From the IMG/VR virus record IMGVR_UViG_3300009509_000006, positions 34,059-98,058 of that record: 64,000 nucleotides of DNA; one strand, given 5' to 3'. Below, one piece after another: positions 32,657-41,000 of this stretch. Within the stretch, counting starts at the first letter, position 1. Every line of letters starts with the position of its first letter. The stretch is from a virus. The position numbers and the translations under genes were made by a program. The notes under the pieces are model-generated. The model was not told the DNA's origin and searched no databases. It worked only from the letters and a program-made list of their open reading frames with translations.

Positions 32657-32970
32657 CAACCCCTCGCCGCCAACTGTGTGAGGAACGTCTCCTGAAAGAG
32701 ACGCGGGTCCTTTAGGTAGGCTCTCAGGCGCTTGGCCAGCGCTTCGGACAGTCCCTCGACGCCGACATAGTCTGCCGCACGGAGGCCTTGCGCTTCAAGA
32801 CCGTCCGCCAATTCCTGCGCCGCAAGGATGCCGAGGTTCTCGACTATGGGCTCCAGGGGGATGGCCTCCGCGATCTCTTTGGCCTTTTCCCGAGCGAGGC
32901 TCGACACAGAGAGCAGAGTCGACGCGAGGTCTCCCTCGAATATACGCCTCGCGGCTTCCAGTGCATTCAT
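32656..32970 (-). CDS. Small helical protein between terminase and portal
   Basis: 104 residues, nearly all helical: MNALEAARRIFEGDLASTLL, SLAREKAKEIAEAIPLEPIV, AAQELADGLEAQGLRAADYV, LRAYLKDPRLFQETFLTQLA. The N-terminus has RRIFEG at 8-13, similar in form to the LLEG/LFEG motifs of the capsid and protease, so it may carry a processing site or a targeting leader. It starts three bases after the large terminase gene and its stop overlaps the portal start. No family is known to me; possible head core or packaging accessory. Confidence 0.6.
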   Translation of the reverse strand: MNALEAARRIFEGDLASTLLSVSSLAREKAKEIAEAIPLEPIVENLGILAAQELADGLEAQGLRAADYVGVEGLSEALAKRLRAYLKDPRLFQETFLTQLAARG

Positions 32971-32973
32971 GAA

Positions 32974-35001
32974 TCACCCCACGAGGAAAGGCATGGACCC
33001 CCACTCTCTCGCTGTGTCCACCGACAACCCCATCGAGTTCAGCGCATCCCGGTGCCCAGCAGCCACTGCATGTTGTTGCTCAACCATCCAGGCCTGGCTG
33101 TCCGGGTCATCGTAGGTGCTCAGGCCCATCAGGAACGGGGTCGGCGACACGTTCCGAACGGTCTTGAGCGAGTACAGTGCCCCGGCCATCGCGTCGGAAA
33201 CATCCTTTGCACCATTGCGTGGCTTGAGCACCTTGCGCTTCTCCCAGTCGGCCTCAAGGGACTGCAACTGGTTCAACACAGGGTTGTAGGCGTAACACGA
33301 CACGCGGTCCTCGTACAAAGCCTGCTTGAGAGTCTGGTACGGATCCCACGTTCTGTCCATCGAAACTTGATCCGTCGTGAACCCCTTCTTCGACAGCGTC
33401 TGCAAGCTGTCGATGGACTGCCACTGATCCATCGTGACGTGCACGATCGGGAATCCGTGAGCCTTCAGGTCGTAGACGAGTTGGCGGTACAGCGCGAAGT
33501 CGAGGTCCCCTCCGGGAGGTGGGACGATTTCGAGGATCAGGTCGATCACATACTGCGGTGCGAGCTCCTCGTAGACCCGGAGGCTCGAGTCCATTCGCCG
33601 CACCGGCACCTGCCCACCAATGTGGGCCATGCAGAGACCGGCCGAGCAGTTGTTCAGAGCGGGGTCGATGTGCACGTGGCGCTGCGCCGACGGATTCAAG
33701 AGTGGGATCAGCTTCTGCTCGGTCTCCTTGAATCCCGTGCGAACCGCGATCGCCCGCACAAGCTTCTCCCACAGGAAGTCGCCTCCAAGCGACGGGTCGA
33801 AGACCTCCGAGGTGAAAGGGTGCTCCCGAGTCGCATCCACCATGTCGTGGATCTTGTCTCGGCGTTGAATGAACGGCGAGACTGCGGTGGTTGCAATCCC
33901 GGCCAGGTCACGAATCGAGCCCTCGAGGTCGGAGGTGAACTCCGATCGCAGGTCCTCGGGAACCTCGATGAGCACTGTGCGCTCTGGTTGGTTCTCCTTG
34001 ATCAGGACAGCTTCGTCCTCTCCCAGAATCCGGGAGCGCACCTGCTCGTTGCCGCACAGTACGTAGAAGCGCCGGGGACCATAGTCGTCTGGCTTGACAT
34101 CCCAGAGTGCGTAGTCACGGACAAAGATCGTCGAGTCGTACTTCGCCGCTTCGATTCTCTGCTGGATGAACGAATCGTGCGTCGCCTTCGAGCTCGGGAG
34201 GAAGAGCTTGCCAGCGCGTCCATATCGCGAGTGGATCCGGCGCTTGATCGAATCGTACAGGTCTTTCGCCATGTTGACCGCGCCGAAACGGTCGTTCGCC
34301 TTCTTCTTCCTGACGGGCAGGAAGTTGCCCTCGTCGATGAGGCCAGCGATCAGGTTCATGCCGAGTGCGCCACGCGGCGTTGTCGCCCTGGAGACCACCA
34401 GCACGTTGTTGGGGAACCGGATGTTCTTCTGCGTGATCTTGAAGGGGAAGTGCTCAGCGAAGTAGGGGCTCTGCGCGATCTTGCCCACAACGTTCTTGAG
34501 CGCGACCTCTTTGGCCAGCTCCTCGTTCGCGCTGAAACAAGCAATCGAGATGGGGGCCTCTTTCGAAAGACCGTAGGCCCGCTGCGGCTGATGCAAACAC
34601 GAGAGCTCGTAGAGCATCCGACAGATGCCGATCGAGCACGAGAACGTCTTGCCCGTCCCGATCGCTCCCGTGAAGATCACCTCGCTGTACTGCCCATCGA
34701 AGACCTCGATCAGGTCATCGAGCAGTTGTGGGAAGATCACGTTGCACGTCTCGCCCAGATAGTACGGGTCGAGGATGAACGTGCGCATGTCGACGGGCTC
34801 GCGGATGTACTGCGCCGTCGCGATCTGGTCGACAACCCTTCTGCCTTCGTGCTCCAGGTCTTCGCCGAGCGCCTCCGCATACATCTGGAGCACGAGCTCT
34901 TTCTCGCCAGGCGAGAGCTTGTGGAATTCAGCAGCTACCAACTCTTCGAGGTCGTCGACAGTCTGCTCGCTCCAAGATCGACCCTGCTCCTCGTGGATCA
35001 T
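32974..35001 (-). CDS. Terminase large subunit
   Basis: 675 residues. ATPase domain: Walker A in VIFTGAIGTGKTFSCSIGIC (about 108-127), Walker B/catalytic Glu in LIAGLIDEGNFLP (about 215-227), and SRATTPRGALGMN just before it. The nuclease domain starts near HVHIDPALNNCSAG (about 440-455) with later acidic residues in the DQWQSIDSLQ and KDVSDAMAGALYSL segments, the RNase H-like pattern that cuts concatemeric DNA. Length and layout fit T4 gp17-like motors. The start overlaps the small-subunit-like gene by four bases (ATGA). Confidence 0.9.
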   Translation of the reverse strand: MIHEEQGRSWSEQTVDDLEELVAAEFHKLSPGEKELVLQMYAEALGEDLEHEGRRVVDQIATAQYIREPVDMRTFILDPYYLGETCNVIFPQLLDDLIEVFDGQYSEVIFTGAIGTGKTFSCSIGICRMLYELSCLHQPQRAYGLSKEAPISIACFSANEELAKEVALKNVVGKIAQSPYFAEHFPFKITQKNIRFPNNVLVVSRATTPRGALGMNLIAGLIDEGNFLPVRKKKANDRFGAVNMAKDLYDSIKRRIHSRYGRAGKLFLPSSKATHDSFIQQRIEAAKYDSTIFVRDYALWDVKPDDYGPRRFYVLCGNEQVRSRILGEDEAVLIKENQPERTVLIEVPEDLRSEFTSDLEGSIRDLAGIATTAVSPFIQRRDKIHDMVDATREHPFTSEVFDPSLGGDFLWEKLVRAIAVRTGFKETEQKLIPLLNPSAQRHVHIDPALNNCSAGLCMAHIGGQVPVRRMDSSLRVYEELAPQYVIDLILEIVPPPGGDLDFALYRQLVYDLKAHGFPIVHVTMDQWQSIDSLQTLSKKGFTTDQVSMDRTWDPYQTLKQALYEDRVSCYAYNPVLNQLQSLEADWEKRKVLKPRNGAKDVSDAMAGALYSLKTVRNVSPTPFLMGLSTYDDPDSQAWMVEQQHAVAAGHRDALNSMGLSVDTAREWGSMPFLVG

Positions 35002-35699
35002 GACGCCTCCGCTACGTCTGCTGCCTCATCTTCTTCGGCCTTCTTAGCAGCGAGTGCAAGCATCCGGTGGACAAGCCCGAGCGCCTTCTGTCGGCTCTTC
35101 GGGCTCTCGGCGACCTCGGCGAAGGCCGGCGCCGCCTGCGCAAAGCTGAGCGAGATCTGAGGACCCTGCTGGTCCACCTCGAGCACACCAAGATTCCTCT
35201 TCGTGATACCGAAGTCCATCTGGACCTGGGCGTAGGCTTGCAGGATCGCCCGTGCTTCTTTGACCTCGCGAACCGTACTCTTGAACAGCTTGTTGATGTT
35301 CTTCTCAGTCGTCGCGTCTATCTGGATTCGTTTCTGCTGCAGCCGGAACAATTCCTCGAGCTCCCTGAGCACATCGAGGCCCTCGGTGATCTGTGTCACT
35401 GCCTTCGTGTGCGTCGAGGGGGCAACCGAGCGAACCATCTGGGATGGCGGGATCTCCTTCGCGTACTCTGAGATCGCCCGGGCAACCGTCGCAGGCTTCG
35501 CATCCGTGTACTCGCCCTTCTCCTCCTGGATGAACCGAACGACGTCAGTGGTACGCCAGCCATTGACGATCCGCTCGTGGACCTGTTCGAAGCAGTCGAG
35601 CCCCTTCAGCCTGCTCGTGAAGTTCGGCTTCTTCTTCTTCTTGCGAGTCCTTCTCTTGCGACTCTGGGGCGAAATGGCGGGATTCGTGCGTGATTCCAT
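34998..35699 (-). CDS. Putative terminase small subunit
   Basis: 233 residues. A basic N-terminal stretch (RKRRTRKKKKKPNF, about 14-27) is followed by a probable helix-turn-helix (ERIVNGWRTTDVVRFIQEEK, PATVARAISEYAKEI, about 42-85) and a central coiled coil (about 105-180). This is the usual plan of small terminases: DNA recognition, then an oligomerisation core. It lies directly upstream of, and overlapping, the large subunit. Sequence family membership was not confirmed. A palindrome-containing candidate promoter precedes it. Confidence 0.55.
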   Translation of the reverse strand: MESRTNPAISPQSRKRRTRKKKKKPNFTSRLKGLDCFEQVHERIVNGWRTTDVVRFIQEEKGEYTDAKPATVARAISEYAKEIPPSQMVRSVAPSTHTKAVTQITEGLDVLRELEELFRLQQKRIQIDATTEKNINKLFKSTVREVKEARAILQAYAQVQMDFGITKRNLGVLEVDQQGPQISLSFAQAAPAFAEVAESPKSRQKALGLVHRMLALAAKKAEEDEAADVAEAS

Positions 35700-35714
35700 G
35701 GGAAGCCTCGCTTT

Positions 35715-35743
35715 ACTATCGCCAGTCTAGGCGATACAGCGAA
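35715..35743 (-). promoter_or_regulatory. Candidate promoter with embedded palindrome before the packaging operon
   Basis: TATCGCC (35717-35723) and GGCGATA (35730-35736) form a 7-bp inverted repeat around AGTCTA. GATAGT (35720-35715), one mismatch from TATAGT, is placed as a -10 with a poor -35 (TTCGCT) 17 bp upstream. The overlap of the palindrome with the -10 suggests an operator, possibly bound by the HTH of the small terminase or another regulator. No T-run follows, so it is not a terminator. Activity is inferred. Confidence 0.4.
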
Positions 35744-35760
35744 GCATGTCGAATCGCGCC

Positions 35761-37542
35761 TTATTTCGCCTCGGCCCACGAGTAGCCCGAGTTCGCATCC
35801 ACTTCGCAGGGCACGTCAGGGATGAGCGGCGCCATCCCCTCGCGCATTCCGTCTTCCAGGTCGGCCTTCACCGACGAGATCAATTCGGGGTCGTCCCGGC
35901 ACTCACACACGATCTCGTCGTGCACCATGTGGACCATCTTGACGTCGTCGCCGTACTTGCGCATCCGGTGGTAGACACACCAGAGCGCCGCCTTGAGCCC
36001 GTCGGCTCCCGCGCCCTGGATCGGCGTGTTGAAAAACTCGTTCCGTGCGGTGTCCTTGTCGAGGTAGCGCAAGCGTCCCGCAGGCGTGTACGAGCGACCG
36101 GTCGCCTGCCCCTGCGCGAGCACGAGGTCCTGCCAGTACCGAATGAAGGGGTACCCTTCGAAGAACTTGCGCACGAACGTTCGGGCCTCGCGGAAGCTCA
36201 TCGCGACGCCGTAGTTCTTCTGGGCATAGATGACGAGCTTCTTTGCGCCGAGCCCGTATAGCAGCCCGAAGTTAAGCGGCTTCGCCTCCTGCCGCTGGTC
36301 GTCCGTGACCTTCTCATACGCCACACTCGAGACTATGCCGCCGGTCTTGCGATGCGGGTCGAGCCCACTGCGGAAGACCTCGAGCAGCGTCGGGTCCTGC
36401 GTGAGCTGCGCGGCAAGCCGGAGTTCGATCTGACCGTAGTCGGCCAGCACAAGAATCCACCCTGGCAAGGTTCGGAAGCAATCCCGAAAGGCCTTCAGCC
36501 GCGGGATCTGCTGCAGGTTCGGATTCGAGCTCGAGTAGCGCCCTGCGCCCGTGTACGGGTAGAAGCTCGTGTGGATCCGTCCCGTGACCGGATTGATGTG
36601 CTCCAGGTAGTCGGGCCCGAAGCTACTGATACGCTTCGAAGCCTTCTTGTAGTCGATGATCTTCTGCACGATCGGGTGCTCGCCAGCGAGCATCGCGAGC
36701 ACTTCTTCCTTCGTCGAGTCGACATCGATGTCGAGGCGCGCCAGGGACTGCTGGAGCTGCTCTGTGGAATTCAGGTTCCACACCGTGCCCATGTCTCCGA
36801 ACAGGCCGAGCTGCCCCCTCGGATGGGGCAACTCCCGGAGCAAGACGTCCTGGAGCAGCTTGAACTCGGCCTCATTCTTCTTCGCAAGCTTGAGCCACGA
36901 TGCCTTGTCGAGCCGGAATCCGTTCAACTCGATCGAGCTCTCCGGGAGGATCGCCTGAAACTCGAGCAGCGCAATCCGGTTCAGGCCAAGACTGGCGAGC
37001 TTTGGCTTGAGCTCATCGCGCAATGGCATGAGGTGCTGGACGTCTTCAGCAGCGTAGTCGAGCTGCACCTGTGAGAGCTCCTTGCGCGACCAGTCCGACG
37101 CTCCCATCGGGGGAGCGTCGACCGAGATCCCGAGGTCACGGATGCACAGGGACTCCAGGTCGTGGGGCTTGTTGCGCCCGTTGTGGATCAGGTAGCTGGC
37201 GCGCATCGTGTCGAAGACCGGCCACATCAAGGTATCGTAATGCCGCAGCAGCATCTTCTGGTCGAATTTCAGGTTGTGCCCGACGACAACCGGGTGTCCT
37301 TTGCCGACCTTGCATTCCGGGTTGTGCAGCGCGTCTCGAATCGGACCGAGCGTCTTCGTCCGAGCCATGTCGACGACGTTGACGCTCTTGCCCGTGTTGA
37401 TCTGGAACAAGCGGACACCGCCCTTGTGCGGATCCAGGCTCAGAGTCTCGGTGTCCAAGGCGACAACGGGAGCCTGATCGATCTCGTTCGCAATGCGCCC
37501 AAGGTCTTCGGCGTCGGTGACGTATTCGTAGTCTGGTATCAT
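35761..37542 (-). CDS. DNA polymerase, family A (with 3'-5' exonuclease)
   Basis: 593 residues. The exonuclease domain has D30/E32 in VVALDTETLSLD, N90-D94 in VVGHNLKFDQKM and YAAEDVQHL (about 163-171). The polymerase domain has GRYSSSNPNLQQIPRL (about 334-349), motif A LVLADYGQIELRLAA (D367), the O-helix RQEAKPLNFGLLYGLG (about 416-431) and motif C MVHMVHDEIVCEC (D541). No 5'-nuclease domain, so it is a replicative phage-type Pol I. The T4-like virion set with a family A polymerase shows that the replication and structural modules have different relatives. Confidence 0.95.
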   Translation of the reverse strand: MIPDYEYVTDAEDLGRIANEIDQAPVVALDTETLSLDPHKGGVRLFQINTGKSVNVVDMARTKTLGPIRDALHNPECKVGKGHPVVVGHNLKFDQKMLLRHYDTLMWPVFDTMRASYLIHNGRNKPHDLESLCIRDLGISVDAPPMGASDWSRKELSQVQLDYAAEDVQHLMPLRDELKPKLASLGLNRIALLEFQAILPESSIELNGFRLDKASWLKLAKKNEAEFKLLQDVLLRELPHPRGQLGLFGDMGTVWNLNSTEQLQQSLARLDIDVDSTKEEVLAMLAGEHPIVQKIIDYKKASKRISSFGPDYLEHINPVTGRIHTSFYPYTGAGRYSSSNPNLQQIPRLKAFRDCFRTLPGWILVLADYGQIELRLAAQLTQDPTLLEVFRSGLDPHRKTGGIVSSVAYEKVTDDQRQEAKPLNFGLLYGLGAKKLVIYAQKNYGVAMSFREARTFVRKFFEGYPFIRYWQDLVLAQGQATGRSYTPAGRLRYLDKDTARNEFFNTPIQGAGADGLKAALWCVYHRMRKYGDDVKMVHMVHDEIVCECRDDPELISSVKADLEDGMREGMAPLIPDVPCEVDANSGYSWAEAK

Positions 37543-37559
37543 GGTATGTCCCCTACAGG

Positions 37560-37588
37560 ACTATACCACGTTAGGAGATGTATGGTAA
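37560..37588 (-). promoter_or_regulatory. Candidate promoter for the DNA polymerase gene
   Basis: TTACCA (37588-37583), 17-bp spacer ending in GG, then TATAGT (37565-37560). The GG-TATA junction matches the stronger promoters at 50339, 56648 and 60108. The predicted transcript would start about ten bases before ATG 37542. The -35 is weak. Confidence 0.5.
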
Positions 37589-38056
37589 AGATCCGGGTGG
37601 CAGCGAAGTGGCACCTGCGGCCTTTCGGAGAAGAGCCCGGTTGTGCTCGCGATCCCAGTAACCGTCCGGGTCGAAGTCCTGCCAGAGCATCTCGATCATC
37701 TGCTCGCGGTCCTGGACAGTATCAATCATCTCGTCGCTCGCCCACGTCATGCGCCATCGGTCAAGCGACATCGGGATGAAGTGCAGCTCCGATCCTTCGG
37801 GGTAGTTCGGGTCGAAAGTCTCTACGACGATCGTACCGTCCTTGCGCTCCTCCCGAATATGTCCGAACACGCCCCGGTACGATTTCCCGGTGTAGTCAGG
37901 CGCCACGGGGATGAGGAACAGAAACTCGGATACGTTGTGACTGGGCTCGGGCCCGTGCGCTTCGAATGCTCCGAGCGCCATGTCCTCCGTGTCCAAGTCG
38001 ACGACGCCCTCTTTGTAGAGGACAGTCCGGTAGATTTCTCGATACTGGAGAGGCAT
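37571..38056 (-). CDS. Hypothetical protein coupled to the giant kinase-like gene
   Basis: 161 residues from ATG 38056, which overlaps the giant gene's stop as TGATG. Acidic, beta-rich N-terminal half (REIYRTVLYKEGVVDLDTED, SEFLFLIPVAPDYTGKSY, GTIVVETFDPNYPEGSEL) and a helical C-terminal half (DEMIDTVQDREQMIEMLWQD). No signal or membrane segment. The tight coupling suggests a partner, chaperone or immunity-type role for the giant protein, but nothing in the sequence proves it. The end overlaps the candidate polymerase promoter. Confidence 0.6.
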   Translation of the reverse strand: MPLQYREIYRTVLYKEGVVDLDTEDMALGAFEAHGPEPSHNVSEFLFLIPVAPDYTGKSYRGVFGHIREERKDGTIVVETFDPNYPEGSELHFIPMSLDRWRMTWASDEMIDTVQDREQMIEMLWQDFDPDGYWDREHNRALLRKAAGATSLPPGSLPYIS

Positions 38057-41000
38057 CACGTCACCAACGGTTTGATGAAGTCCTCGTAGACCTCTTGGGC
38101 TTTGATGTTCGGCTTGTAGACAACGAATTCCTCGATGGGCACTCCGTTGTATTCGGTCAGGCCGCGCTGTGCGCACAGCTGCAAAAGGTTGGTCCTCGCG
38201 GCAGGGGAGCCACAGACGATTCGGGCCAGGCGCTGAATACTGACGCCCTTTCGGAAGCTCCACTCCATCTTATTCTTGTGGGTGACATTCTGGCTCTCAG
38301 CCAGTTTGTCCACGGAATCCCGCGTGTCGAAGGAACTGCCTTCGTCACAATGCCCGAACGAGTCACAGGGGTATCCGTAGAGGTCGAGCCGGTCGGCCAC
38401 ATCGGGCGTGAACACCTGCGCATACGCCGAAGGCTGCCACGTGCCACTGAACAATTCCTTGCCCGGAGCGGTCCCAGCCTGGGCAAAAGGCGTGAGCAGA
38501 ATACCATCTGCCGAACCGGAGTCGATGTCCGATTGCGGACTGATCCCGTAAGTCTCGGTCATTCCCAAGCCCAGTCGCTCATTGATACCGCCGGTTCCCT
38601 GGAGCATTACACCAAGCGGGCCGAGCGGATTGCCGGACACCGAGGTGAAAAATCGCAGGTTGCCGCCGGCGAGCTTCTTCCACCGGCCCTCTTGCACGTG
38701 CGTGACGTGCTCGTCCGTCTTGACGACCTTGATGTCGTCGATGTCTTTTTGAGAGTAGCCGAGCTCGGCGAGCCGTGCCTTGACCTTGTTGTAGTCGTTC
38801 AGGTCCGCATCGGACATCCGATACTTGTACTGCCCTGCCTTCGGGTGTCCATGCGGATACTTCGTTGGATTCGTCACAGAGTCTGGGTCGATGCACCAGA
38901 GCAGCCGGCGAGCCTTCATCATGCGCTCTTCCTTCTGCGTCGGCGGTCGGAACACCGTGTCCGACAAGCCGGGCTTGACCTTCTCGAGGCATCGGCGGAG
39001 CGCTTGGCCAGGCGTCTCTCCGGGCTTCGGGCGAATCTTTGCGTTCACCATGCCCATCAGGGACCAGCGACTCTTCTTCGTGGACAGGTAGACTTGCGAG
39101 CCCTGATCGCTCCACTTCGGGCCCTCTGTCGCAACCTTGGAAGAACGTCCGCATTCCTTGGCTTGGACGAAGCCGGCCTTCTCCTTGTACGTCCCAGTGT
39201 TCTCGTCATAGTCGGCTACAGGCCACTGGAACGACCCGTTCTGGTTGCTCGACAAGCCCTGCCACACCTCTTTCCTCAACTTGAAGTTGAAGTGGTAGTA
39301 GGTGTTTCCGTTCGTGTCGACAATCTTGCGGCACCTGGAAGCCATGCCTTCCACATCACCGCCGTCGCTGTAGAAGCCGTACCCCTTCGGCGTGTAATCG
39401 AGACCCTCGAGGTTCTCGAGGTCGTCGATATTGGCCTCCTGCTCGAGGTCATCCCAGGAAGCAAGAGTTGGGAGCTTGATTCCCTTTCCGGGCTCGGGCT
39501 TCGGGTAGGAACTCCCAGTTGTGACGGACGGTGGAGGAGCCGGCGGAGTGACATTGTAGTCCGGGTTCGGCATCTTGAGCTTGATCTTGCTCGTATCGAT
39601 ATGTCCGACCTCTGTCGCTCCAGGCGTCATGTCCGCGATCTTGACCTTGACCATGTTGTACGCGGACCCAGCGACGGGGCCCTCGTAGGGCACACCCGAG
39701 TCGTCCAGGATCTTCTGGAGATCGCCGAGCGACATACTGCCCGAAGGAACTTTGAGCATGGCCTTTCCAGGAATGTCTCCGGGCTGCGCGAACTGCGCCT
39801 TGATCTCCGTGAACTTGCCACCAGTCTGCGCAAACAGAGCCGAGACGTTCGAGTCGATCGTCATCGGGACTGCAGAGGGCGCCGGGGTCGGCGGGGGTAG
39901 GGGCGGCTCGGCCGTTTCGGGCGCAGCTGTCGATTCCCAGCCACCGGCGAACGTGAACTTGCCCTTCTTTGCAAACGGGTTGCCGAAGTGCCGCTTGTTG
40001 TAGGCCTGCGTGAGAAAGGCCTCCATGTCGGCCTTGAGATTCGCCTTGCGCGTGACACACGCTGACAAGAAAGCGTCGCGCCTCTTCTTGTTCGCCTTGC
40101 CCTGCATCTCAGGAACCGTGTTCGCGTAAGCCATGCACTGCGACTGGTACTCCTTCATGGGGATCGCATCGATGGCGTTGATCCGCGCCTCGAGCTTCTT
40201 CGGGTCGAAGTTGATGTTCCCGTTCGTCCAGGCATCCCAGAAGCTGTTGTAGTAGGGAGGGGCGCCGTTCGCGGCGTTCGGACCCGAGGAGGGGTCGAAC
40301 ATCTTCCAATGGCCGCCCTTCTTCTTCCATCCAAGGTAGTCAGTCAGGGAACTCTTCGTCCCCTTGTAGTCCATGAAGCGCCAGCCTTGCTCCTTGTCGA
40401 TGCCCACGATCTTGCCATTCGAGAGCATCATCAAGTTGCCCGCGTAGCTGTCATGCTGGCTCATCATCCAGTCCATGACATGCTCCTCGGCCACATTGAG
40501 CTGCTGGTCCTCTGTGAGAGAGCTGGGAGACACGCCTCCGAGCGTCTTCGAACCGGACAGCCATGGCTGAAGCGTTCCAGGTTCTCCGTTGGGGAGCGTG
40601 ACGTGCCGAACTGGAATGGCGTCGGGGTCTACCTTTCGAGCCATCACGGAGAATGACTGCTGGGCAGCAGCGGCGAAGGGCTTGTTGGCCATTGCCCCGA
40701 ACTTCTCCTTCGCCGACTTGTACAGGTAGATCTGTCCGTCCGGGCCCTTGTAGAAAGCCTTCGCCCCTGCTCCCGCGAGCGCCCCGGCCGTCTTCCCTTC
40801 GATCTTGTGGCTCGAGGGCAGCTTGGCCAAGTCCTCGAGTTTCGGGACGGTAGCGATCTCTGGGATCGGCTTCTTCTTCTTCGGTGCCGGCGGCGCCTCG
40901 AACTTGAACGGCCCTTCCACACCGGCGGCGTTCTGCACTGTCGTGAAGAACTTCTCGAAGTCAGCCCGGATGTTCTGTTTGCGCTGTAGCGCTTTCTGCA

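Noticed and set aside
32788-35160. 790-codon open frame on the plus strand
   Set aside because: Antisense shadow of the large terminase, whose motifs are unambiguous on the other strand.
37966-39900. 644-codon and 525-codon (42880-44457) open frames on the plus strand
   Set aside because: Both are antisense to the giant kinase-like gene and mirror its codon bias; the Arg/Leu-rich products match no fold.
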